This document shows positions 1 through 10,900 of a stretch of DNA of 64,000 nt, piece by piece. This DNA is from Phorcus lineatus (lineage: Eukaryota; Mollusca; Gastropoda; Trochida; Trochidae): positions 68,589,022-68,653,021 of the forward strand of contig OV121081.1 of the NCBI GenBank assembly GCA_921293015.1. Reading direction: 5' to 3'. Both the position numbers and the translations under genes were made by a program. The first letter of the stretch is position 1; each line of letters begins with the position of its first letter. The notes beneath the pieces were generated by a model. That model was given only the letters and a program-made list of their open reading frames with translations, ran no database searches and was not told the origin of the DNA.

Positions 1-429
1 GATGTGTGACAATTGAACACATAGCTGAGACAATGAGCTTTAATTCTGGGTCGGTATACACCTAAGCAATCTCTCTGCAAAATGGATGCCAATAATGTTA
101 ATGCCTGGCATTTAAAATGAACTTTTGGCTCGATTCAGGAAAGACAGAGATAATTTACTGAAACGATAAGTAAGCCAGACTGAGACGTGGGTATGTTCTC
201 AACGCAATCCAGGAATGATCACAATCTGCAGATTGTTCGAAGACACTAGTCATATTTTTCATTTTTAGATTGTTTAAACAATATGCAGATGATCACAATC
301 TACTATCTAATCTAATCTAATTTGTTTGTTGGTATTCTTTTTCGCATTATAAAAGGGGAATTATCTAACAGTTTTAGGTTTGTATGTGTGTATGTGTGTA
401 AGTCTGTGAAAGTGGATTTTGCAGGGTTC

Positions 430-812
430 ACAGCTCGCCTGTATGTCAAACTTAGGGAGTTAAGAAATCGATTCCAAGATTTGAAAGGGCATTCAGCTTA
501 TCATTTATCAAACGGTGGGAATATTTGGGGCAAATTCCATTATTTTGAAGGGCACAATAAGCAAGATTAGGGGCTTATTTCAAGATTGTGGATGATTCTC
601 AAATTATCTTTACGTCACACTAAGGACGTATCGAGAATATGAAGGGCTCTCAGTTCGTCTTTTTGTCAGACTCAGCAAGTATAGGGGCCGATTCCCAGTC
701 TCTGAAGGGAATTGTGCTAGTCTTTATGCTCAATTTAGGAAGTATAGGGGTAGTTCCCAGATTATTTAGGGCTCTCAGTCAGTTTTTATGTCAAATTTAG
801 GGAAGGCTGAGA
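430..812. repeat. degenerate ~60-bp tandem repeat
   Basis: A motif of the form 'tatgtcaaacttaggga' followed by a 'gattcc(a/c)ag' block recurs with drift. Clear occurrences begin near 439, 502, 660, 722 and 785, with weaker ones near 553 and 613, so the spacing is about 60 bp. Frames are broken and no protein domain is recognisable in the 82-codon open stretch that covers the first copies. It looks like an old minisatellite. Confidence 0.5.
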
Positions 813-904
813 GGCCCTATAAATCCATGAACCGATACCTATACTCAGTTGAACACATAAACAAGTAAAAAGCCTTTACAAGCCAGTTGCAAACATACTT
901 ATAG

Positions 905-1350
905 GGTCTCACAATCTCCAGAAGTTCAATTTGCTCGAAAGATGATTTTTTTCTTGAAAGCCAGGGTATCATGATAATATATTACTTAGAGAAGGGCCAA
1001 ACTATCAACAAGGCATATTATACTAAAGAATTGAGGCATTTAATGTCAGCCATTAAGCGGCGAGGGAAGTTCAGTGCAGGAGTGCTGTTTCTTTTGAACA
1101 ATGCTCCCGTCCACACAGCATATGTTGCTCTGACTGCAGCGATCAAATGTGGCTTTGAAATTCTTGCACATCCACCCTACTGCCCCGATTTGTCATTATC
1201 AGACCATTGGCGTGTTTTTTGCTGACAGCCCGATTGCCACCGTGGAGAGATTTGATGAGACCGAGGATGCAGAATTCTTCAAGAATGGCATAATGAAGCT
1301 GTAACATCGCTGGACCATATGCACTGATATCATTTGAGACTGTGTTAAAA
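905..1350 (+). pseudogene. mariner-type (DD34D) transposase relic, C-terminal half
   Basis: The longest open piece (971-1225) contains YLEKGQTIN, then NNAPVHTA, then HPPYCPDLSLSDHW, which is the second half of a mariner transposase catalytic domain. The position of the second catalytic Asp and the final Asp of PDLSLSD are separated by exactly 34 residues, as in DD34D mariners. The second Asp is replaced by Asn (LLNNAPVH), so the protein would be catalytically dead. Similarity extends upstream in shifted frames to about 905 (SPEVQF...) and downstream past a stop at 1226. There FFKNGIMKL, a stop and HRWT correspond to the mariner C terminus. No terminal inverted repeats were identified. Several frameshifts and stops indicate an old copy. 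Confidence 0.8.
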
Positions 1351-2190
1351 ACTAAATTCTAACATGACACGAAAACTAGAATGAAAATACTGCTTTCTGA
1401 TTGGTTACCACAATCAATTTTGGAGTGATTATTTCGCTAATAATCACCTCTAAATATTTACGACCGATTCACATTCATACGCGCACGTTTACAAACTCCA
1501 TTCGCTGAACTTACTGTTTCAACTTACCGTATTTTATATATATATGAAATTTAGAAGATAAATCCATTCTGTGGTATATTTTTTGTTGAAGTAGTTTATT
1601 CTTTTATCACTAAATTTAATTTCAAACCGAGCTTACTTCTTACCGTAACGCGCGGTAATAGCGATTCGTCAAGTGAACAGAGAGGACGTACGTTATTCTT
1701 CAACGTTCCTTCCCTTTCCCCCCTCTCATTCATAAGTGACCACATTTCCAGACAGTGTATTCAACCATGACAAACTATAAAGCTTTCTTGATCGTTTATT
1801 CAATCAGTTCACATCTAGCGTGAGAAGCGCTAGCAGTAAACAGCTACTTTTAGAGTAACGTCCCTTGATTTGGTCAGTCCTTGTCGGTATTGTAGGGGTG
1901 ATAGGTGTCCCATGTATTGAAGTGAAAAACGTAAATCTGACGGGAAAAAAACAACTGTCTTTTGTTGATTTTATCCTCAATGAAATAAATACTTATAAGG
2001 GTTTTATTTAAAACCTGGTGGTTTATGTTTTGATATTTTTTTTTATTGTTGAAGCGTGTTCTTTGAAAATGAACTGTACCGTAGTTTCAAAAGCAAGTGG
2101 AACCGGTCTGTACTGGTTCGACCTAATCACATTGTTGTTGCGCAAGGCAAATTAGTTCCTCATTATATTTCTAATTAGTCATCTGAGAAT

Positions 2191-2274
2191 GGAGATAAAC
2201 CCCTTCTGTTTTTTATTTTGGGGTTGTATGTCGTGCATTTTTCACCCCTAAATTAACAGAAGGGATTTATCTCC
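2191..2274. repeat. short palindromic element (hairpin, MITE-like)
   Basis: The left arm ggagataaaccccttctgtt (from 2191) is the near-perfect reverse complement of the right arm ending at 2274 (aacagaagggatttatctcc). Roughly 30-bp arms are separated by about 20 bp. No ORF lies inside. This is compatible with a tiny MITE or a snap-back remnant. Confidence 0.6.
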
Positions 2275-2720
2275 TAAATGCAATAAGTGTTACTTTGATA
2301 TTTTTTCAATATCATTCCACAAACCTTTTTATTAACATTCGTATGAACAACCCAATGGGGCGGCTCATGATATTCATGTAATAATCAAATGGCTGATGAC
2401 ATTGAAAGTGTATATAATTTTCTTATTGAATGTAACGTCAACAGTAATCTTGGAAAACAGTTTATACATCATGTATACATAGAACAATCTTTTTTAAAAA
2501 CCAAACATTAATTTATCAGTAGGCGGCGACATTTCTATAGGATCGTTTCAAAGTCAAAGTTCTCAGACATTAGCATGTTGGTGCTGAACCTTGATTTATA
2601 TCAAAATTCATATGACACTTTTTGAGTAGCTAGAATAAATGTACGTTTCTTCCCCTCTTTGATCAAATGCACACAAGTGATTCCGCATTTCCTATGATGA
2701 TTTCTTCATTTGTTTTGTAG

Positions 2721-2983
2721 GATGCAATAAATATGGAGATGACTTTTCCTTACATCGTAATGCGGGAATCAACGGTTGGAACGAAAGAAAATACTTTCTT
2801 AATACAAGTGCAGCCTGTTTGGAATTATGCCGCGATGAAACCACGTTTCTCTGCATCACCGCAGAGTATCACACAGTTGTTGAGAAATGTCAGTTGGGTA
2901 AAGTGTCTTGGTTTGACGCGCCCAAAAAAGACCGAGTTCTTGATGATGATTGGGACATTTACTTTCGAAATTGTGATACATGA
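2721..2983 (+). CDS. terminal exon encoding a PAN/apple domain
   Basis: A pyrimidine-rich tract ending in tgttttgtag (AG at 2719-2720) is followed by an open frame of 86 codons, with the first complete codon at 2723 and a TGA stop at 2981-2983. The peptide has six cysteines at residues 1, 32, 36, 44, 56 and 84. Motifs include AACLELCRDE, FLCITAEYH, EKCQLG and DWDIYFRNC. This spacing matches a PAN/apple domain, whose usual disulfides are C1-C6, C2-C5 and C3-C4. The family is extracellular and typically mediates protein or carbohydrate binding in secreted or membrane proteins. There is no initiator ATG, so this is the last exon of a multi-exon gene entered after one base of a split codon. Earlier exons were not found in the 2.7 kb upstream and may lie outside the window. 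A longer ATG-started frame on the same strand (2733-3092) has no domain and is a shadow. The domain is intact, so a functional gene is plausible. Confidence 0.72.
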
Positions 2984-3274
2984 TTGTACTTCAACCATAC
3001 TGCGTTTTGCGTCCATTCCAAAATTTTGCCTGGAGAATATAATTACCATAATGTGCCATCTTCACAAATCGTGTAACAGGTATAGAATTTGATGTGGTTG
3101 GTGTTGTTCAACATTAAATTATCTTGTACTAAAGTCATTTAATTAATAGGTCCAATTATAGTATTTCTTAGGCTTTTTCGTCTGTTGATAATTAACAAGC
3201 ATAAGATAAGACTGTTCTCCACCGTGCTGCAAACTTTTCTTGTTTGTAAAATGTACTTTTTGACTGAATTGTCT

Positions 3275-3301
3275 AATAAAGAATCTGTCTGTCTGTCTGT
3301 T
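3275..3301 (+). other. AATAAA followed by (CTGT)n
   Basis: AATAAA at 3275-3280 is followed directly by four TCTG/CTGT units. It could be the polyadenylation signal of the PAN-domain gene, about 290 bp after its stop. It could equally be the 3' end of a LINE, many of which finish with a short simple repeat. The sequence cannot decide between the two. Confidence 0.35.
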
Positions 3302-3675
3302 ATTACAGTCGATCGAACATTGGCCTGTTTTAGTGGTCGTCTCATTGACCTTTCCTAAGCAAAAGTAAGAACTTCGATCGAACAATCACGTTGGCGTCTT
3401 TTGGTTGAATAGAATGAATGTATTAAGCATAAACACTATTGGCTCTATAAGTTTATAATGCACAAACAAATGGCAAGACAATTTTTGGAGCCTCAAGAAG
3501 ACGCGAGTTCAGGCATCTTGTCTAATTGGCATAGCGGCAAAATGTCAAAATTGAACCAGAAATGTTCGGTTAATTTGTAAATTAAAAGTATGTCATAATG
3601 TTAAAATTTGTTGATCTAAATTTACTTAGATTGGATTGCAGTTAACGGTTTCTTGCACTAAATAGTGTGAAAATG

Positions 3676-4985
3676 TACTGCACACTGTTGAGATAAAGAT
3701 CAACTGATATTTTTATACTTTCAGTAATGTAATATCACAATCATCACAAACACATCATACTGTGTCGGTAACCTTCTGTTGAAATAAAGATCAACTGATA
3801 TTTTTATACTATCAGTAATGTAATGTCACAAACATCACAAACACATCATACTGTGTCGGTAACCTTCTGTTGAAATAAAGATCAACTGATATTTTTATAC
3901 TATCAGTAATGTAATGTCACAAACATCACAAACACATCATACTGTGTCGGTAACCTTCTGTTGAAATAAAGATCAACTGATATTTTTATACTATCAGTAA
4001 TTTAATGTCACAAACATTATAAACACATCATACTGTGTCGGTAATCTTTGGTTGAGATAATTATCAACTAATAGTTTTTATACTACCAGTTATTTAAAAT
4101 CACAATCAATAGAAACACATCACACTGTGTCGGTAACCTTTGGTTGAGATAAAGATCAACTGATATTTTCATACTATCAGTAATGTAATATTACAATCAT
4201 CACAAACACATTATACTGTGTCGGTAACCTTTGATTAAGATAAAGATCAACTTATATTTTATACTATCAGTAATGTAATATCACAGTCATCACAAACACA
4301 TCATACTGTGTCGGTTTGAAATAAAGATCAACTAATATTTTATACTACCAGTAATTTAAAATCACAATCATCACAAACACATCACACTGTGTCGGTTTGA
4401 AATAAAGATCAACTAATGTTTTATACTATCAGTAATTTAAAATCACAATCATCACAAACACATCACACTGTGTCGGTTTGAAATAAAGATCAACTAATAT
4501 TTTATACTATCAGTAATTTAAAATCACAATCATCACAAACACATCACACTGTGTCGGTTTGAAATAAAGATCAACTAATATTTTATACTATCAGTAATGT
4601 AATATTACAATCATCACAAACACATCATACTGTGTCGGTAACCTTTGATTAGGATAAAGATCAACTGATATTTTTATACTAACAGTAATGTAATGTCACA
4701 AACATCACAAACACATCATACTGTGTCTGTAAGCTTTGATTGAGATAATTATAAACTAATAGTATTTTTTATACTATCAGTAATGTAATATTACAATCAT
4801 CACAAACACATCACACTGTGTCTGTAACCTGTGGTTGAAATAAAGATCAACTGATATTGTTTATATTATATATGTAGTATCAATCATCAGAAACACACCA
4901 TTCTGTGTCTGTAACCTTTGATTGAGATCAACTGATATTTTTAACAAACAGTAATGTAATATCAATCATCAGAAACCGACATCAA
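3676..4985. repeat. tandem array with 91-bp and 81-bp unit classes
   Basis: About 14 units share gatcaactgatattttt, atcagtaatgtaat, and acacatcatactgtgtcggt. Using 'gatcaac' as anchor, units start at 3698, 3789, 3880, 3971, 4062, 4154 and 4245 (91-92 bp). They continue at 4326, 4407, 4488 and 4569 (81 bp each), then near 4659, 4750, 4845 and 4926 (mixed lengths). The 81-bp class lacks 9 bp between 'gtcggt' and 'ttgaaataaag' and one T of the T-run, and its four units are contiguous. The later units are more diverged. Each unit contains an imperfect palindrome, acaca-tcatac-tgtgt. No ORF crosses the array. Confidence 0.92.
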
Positions 4986-4989
4986 ACCA

Positions 4990-7900
4990 CTACCAAACAT
5001 AGGATAAATGAATGATGAATTATGAAAAAAGGTGTGTGACAATATGACGACAGGAGAGAATTGTTTAATAAGCAAAAATGTCCTGCGGCGTAAATATCCT
5101 GTTATTTATGCGAGGTATCTTTGGGTGAGTTTTCCATTGACAGTGCTGAATACATAAAATACAGAAAATAATAAAACTTTGCCGGCTTAGACAAAATGAG
5201 TAATAGATAATGGAGTTGGTAATGTCTAATGCAGCAAGACTGAACCTTCAACTAGGACAGGTTTCATGGCCTAAACATTTCAGGCTTTGCAGCTTCAATC
5301 TAAGTCTTGAAATAGATCAATTGGCTTGGTAAGGAGAGTTTACTCTGTGGATCCTAAATTAATCAAGTAGCAAATACTCTCATAAAGTTTGAAAAGAACG
5401 CTCTTCTGGGTTTGATGTAGTCGGAAAATCAAACATGACCCAGGCTCGTAATTATGCTCGTGGTTTATGCAGCCATTCATCGATTGTGATTGATGAACGA
5501 TTTGCTGCATATAAACATGATATATCTGTATCAAAGTAAATGGAAGGTTTTGCACGAGTCAATACCTACGTGTATATGTACGCTTAAATAATACGACTTG
5601 TGCGATATATGTCTATAGCTATGTATTGTAAGTCTACATCAGGAATGAATAAATGAAAGAGAAATAAACAACATTACACTGTACTGACCGAGCTACTAAA
5701 TAGACTGCCTCTGCTAATCACATTGTATGGTCGTGTTGCTTGGTACACATTTGTCACTGCTATACGTCTATCCTCTTGGTCGAGACAGGTGGTTTAGTAA
5801 CAGGGGCTGGTTTCAATTCTCTTCTGTAGCTGTCTTATCAAAACGATTGACTCAAAATATTGCGTTGATTTTGAAACATCGGTAAATTTCATTCCATATG
5901 CTCTCGGTGACGTTCATTTTCATAAATGTTTACGACAAAAATGTAATTTTTACAAAAAGAATTCTCGTTTTTCGAACAAGCCATACACCCATACCGTTTT
6001 CTATACATATTCCATCGATTGTCGTCCGTATACTTCGTCAAACATGAATGTAATATTATGTAAGATGCAATATAAAATATAATGTCTTCGTCAACCTCTC
6101 AGAAAAAAAGTGGGTTCCGTTGAAGCCAACTCGTGAAAGATTGATTAGTAATGAGTAAATCTGAAATAGGATAAAGTTAAGCTGATATTAAGCGATCTAT
6201 GGATGATTTCCCCAAGGCCGAGCAGAGCTGGAGACAAAAGTTTCGTCTAAATGTATTGACATCAACCAATCGCTCAGATAGTTCTCGTCCTCAACTGACC
6301 ATCAGTGGCTTCCATTGGGACTTACCATTACTCGTCAACGTGGACTCCCACCACAACGACTGTGAATGAAACTGTTTGGATCCGTATTCATTGTTAATTC
6401 AAATATTGAATGTACTTTTAGCTTTGATTTTATTATTACCGAAACAAAATCACAGAAACTCATTCCGGAACATGTTTTCGAAAAAGAGGACAGTTTGGAT
6501 CATATAATTTCAATGTTTTGACGTTACATTCGATTCCCATTGATCTGAATGGAAAGAAATAAACACATAAAGAATCATTCTAGAAGTGTGAGGATAAATT
6601 TCGTCACTCGAAATTGCAGGAAGGTATTACATTTTCTAAGAGTGTTTTAGTTGTTTTGGATGACATATTTTGATAAATGTGTCCTCATAAGAGTCTTTTT
6701 GAGAAAACATAATTGGAATTAATAAATTGAATTTATAAATGTGTGCAGACGATTTTGTCTTGTAAAATTGAATATTGGCGTAGGCATAGTAACGGTGCAT
6801 GGGTAGGACAGTGTCTTCAGAGAAGGAATGATTCAAAGATTATATAAGTAACCGAATTATGTAAATATAGAGAAAAAAATGCGTAAGTTGGAAACAAAGT
6901 CTCTCAAAAATATTGCCTACAGTACATTAAAATCATTGTCTCAATTTTGCGAGGCAATTTCTATGCAAGCCAAACAAATGGTTCATCACATACTTCAATC
7001 GTTCTCGTGATGTTAGCATAACTTTTCAGACCTCTGCGTGCAACTTAGCCTTCGATATTGAATTTAAAACAACACTACCATACCAAATGATGCGTCACGA
7101 GCCCGACGCAGTCATTGCAACAAGTGATGATGTATAACATGTGACATTTATTAAATGAACATACAATGCAAAAAGCTCATACTTACTTTCTTCAGATACA
7201 GAGAGCAGAAGAAAAGGCAATAAATGCGTTTTTACCTAGTATCGGTGATGCGGTTACTAGATCATAAATTTATCCCACTCGCGATGGGACTGCAATGTGT
7301 TTCACTCGATATGCTGCTCGTTCAGCAGGCCCAAATAAGCGGCGTCACCTTAACTGTAAAACGGGCATAAAATAAAAATTATTGCAAGCGTTACAGGAAA
7401 GATTGACGTAAGTGATCAACTATTTGCTCTGCGAGAAAAAGCGTTAAATTCAGTTGATTTCCAAACTTAGACAGTGACTTTATACCCATTCTCAAACACT
7501 CCCGTGCTCAAATTAAGCTGAAACAATGATTAAAGTAACGATAAATGCTATCTAGAAGCATAAGCCGCTACGATATTGTAACGTGTGTATAAAACCAACC
7601 AAACAAACAATCATATATATTGGAGATTTTTGGTTTTACGCATTTGGTACAAGTTGTAAAGAAGTTTTTTTTAGATCAATTTGTTATGTTTCTTGCGCGG
7701 AGGACCCTGTAGAAAAGGTTTTACATCTAGTGCTGTTATACTTGAAAGTCATGAGAATTCAAAAATATGGCATGGCAATAGGGTCCTGTCTACGCTAGGA
7801 GCGTCACTAAAGTTGCAATAAAAAAAATGAGTATGTCACATATCTTGCAGAAGTTGCCCCGACCTCTAAATATATAATCCGAAGGAATCACCTTTGTTAC

Positions 7901-10900
7901 GTTTAGGAAGCATCCAAAATAGCTGTCTGTCCTGAATAAACGGCAAAGACCTCTGCTGAAATTTAATGTCTATTTTAATAATGTTAAATAAATGTTCTCA
8001 AAAAGTCATTTTCTTTGCCGAAGACCTCTCCGATTTTTCGTCACCTGGACCATTGACCAAGGCTTCTTACAAATGCATGTAACAAAACATAATTCACATG
8101 TAACAATCATAATCGATTGTTTAAATTTGAGATGTCCTTAGTTATCGTAAATTAGTTTCTTATGGTGTTTTCGAGCCATATGAATGAAATGAACAGATTT
8201 CAAATTCAATAGCGTGTTTTAATCACTCCCGACCTCTAACCGAAACAATCTGTACTTAATTTTTTTCATTTAAAACGATTTCAAGAATTACAATGACTAC
8301 TGTCAAAATGTCACGCTGTAACAATAAATGAGAAACACCAAATAAAACTGATTACCTATTTAGTTGTTTCCTGAAACCATTGATTAAGGCTATTTAAACA
8401 TAAATTAACGAACTATTTGTGATGCACTCAAAGATTAAAAAGTAGAAATTCAGTATTAGAGTTCAAACAACATACTTCTTACTAACTGAATTCTACAGTT
8501 GCGAATGTTTTTGTTATAGAACGAAAAATTGTTAAAACAAATCTCGAGTTAAAATCCATGCTTTGTTGGCGATTTAATATGATATGCTCTTTCTTGAATG
8601 GAAAAAAAACCCCGCTTTTAAATTGAAAACAAGGAATTGATATTTCTGCGGATGTCAGTTTCTGGTTATGATCGGTTATCGACATTTGTTTGTGTTGTTA
8701 AGGACAACAATGTTATTAATCAGATGTGAGCTACTGGAGCTGTGATGTCAGAAGCATCCGTCGTACCTTTTCTCGTTTGAACACAATGTTGGAACTGCAG
8801 GCAAATGAAATACTGTCTTTGTTTCAATATTATCAAATAAACAAGAAAGGTGGTTAAACCAGATGAACAAAGCAACAGACCGTTGTCTCGTATATGGTGA
8901 GAATTTACAAAATCTTTTGAAACATTGTAGAATTGATATAAGTCAAATTTGTTTGAACGTATAATTACAGATTTAGGTCCTACTTTCATTTAACCCATAG
9001 TATTCAAGGACGTTTTTCTTATTTTGAAATGAGAAGTCTAGGAAGCACAAATGTGACAAAAACCGCGTGAATTGTGTGTAGCGCTGTGGGCATATGTATA
9101 ATGTTGCATATCATGTCATACAGGATTTATATAGCTGTTGTCCTTTTTCTGTATCAATTTCGAGTCATATTTTTTTCATAATAATATCTGAATGCTTTGC
9201 CACTGGTATTCATATAATCAAGTTCTTTTTACTAAAACTTAGTGAACTGAACATTAATTTAAAATGAAAGTAACTCTCGATGACTTATATTGAAGAAAAT
9301 ATCCGATTTTGCTTGATTTGTTCTGAAACTGACACCCCATTTCGTGTAACTGCCTCTGGAAATTGAAATGTCAGATCAGTTTATTGGGTGTTGTCCATAG
9401 CCATGGGGGCAGATCTTTTCTATAACTTCTTAACTTTCACTTCGTCTGGTGTTTAAGATCGATACCATATTGGCAGTATGATCCATTTAATAAACAGAGA
9501 TTATTACCCGAGGTAATGTGTTATATGACTTTCGAAACAAGTGTGAATTTCTTTCATAATTACTATTTACAAATTTGCGAGAGTTCCGTTAAAGTGGTAT
9601 GACACACTTTCAATTGAAATGAAGTTTTTAACTATAGATTGTATTCCACTTTGAGTTTATGAGGTTATAGAGAAAATTATCTCTAGCATCTTAGGGCCTT
9701 TATCAAAGTGAAATAGAGAAATATTTGACGTTCTTGTTTGTAAGAGAAATATGATAGCCTTATGAAAAACAATTCAAGAGCAGAAATAGAATTGCATTGC
9801 CAAGTGTAGGACGCGATTCCAACTATTGAGACTCCTCCCGCCGACTCTAAAAGTGAAATTTTCTGGTTATAATTTCCACTTGGACGATAGATGTCATCAA
9901 CAACCGCCTTCACTTCAGATAAACAATTTGAGCAGGAAATGAAATCAAATAAACAGGGACCCCGGGAATATTCGTCTGAGCGTTGTATGTAGAGGTGTGG
10001 CGACACACCGCTTTGATGACGTCACGATTAAGCGTTCACATCATAGAAGACAGAATGCAGTCTCTCGCGCTGTGACAATCGTTGCAAGGCAAAACGGATA
10101 TGAGAACATGTCCTAATATTGAAAATAGTTCATTACTAATGTTTAGCCACATTGATAATAAAGCATGCACATTGATTTATTTTTCTCGAACACAACATGG
10201 TTTGGGGACGGGATGCAAGATTGAGCTCAAATGCTTCGACATGATGTTGAAGTTTAGACAATATGCAATGCTATCTATACAAGGAGAAATACTAATAACT
10301 AACGATTTTATCAGTTCACTTAGCCTGTAAATACTGCAGTCATCAACTTACATTATGTTGTAACTATATTTGAAATCTCTTTTCATTAAGTATTGTCTCC
10401 AGAGAGAAGACAACTGTCCAGTCCTTATTCAGGCCAATTAACTTAATCCTAAATGATTCAAACTCATGGATGACTCCACTCACATATCACAGTATACACT
10501 GAATAACATTTGACCTTTTTCAGGTCTAACACAGGTAAACATTCACCAATATCACTCATGATGATAACTGTGAGTGACAAAGTTTCTCAATGCGATATCT
10601 CACCATGTGACAGAGAGATTGATGAGAGGAAAAAAGAAAAAGTATATGAAATGATAACCACGACGTGAAGAGGAAATTAGGTCTGAGTAAAAATGACATG
10701 ATTGTTCGACTTAATAGTCCTATTTGTTTACCAATGTTATTAACACCATCCCTGTGGTTCTTAAGACCGTTGTACGATTAATACTTTGAAGAAAGCAAAG
10801 TTGAATTAAGTTCTAGTCTATATCGTATGTCTTGGGCTTATCCAGATCACCAAGGAGTATGCACTATATGCCTGTATAAAGGTTAATGGCACTGAGAGGT

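Noticed and set aside
2733-3092. 119-codon ATG-started ORF as a gene
   Set aside because: It overlaps the PAN exon in another frame and has no domain; the PAN frame has splice and domain support.
3676-4985. Regular repeats resembling a CRISPR array
   Set aside because: Units are contiguous with no unique spacers, the repeat is 81-91 bp, and the genome is clearly eukaryotic (introns, SINEs, LINEs).
9683-10006. 107-codon minus-strand ORF with a CRE-like site 11 bp upstream
   Set aside because: No recognisable domain; CRE-like TGACGTCA sites recur elsewhere in the window, so proximity is weak evidence.
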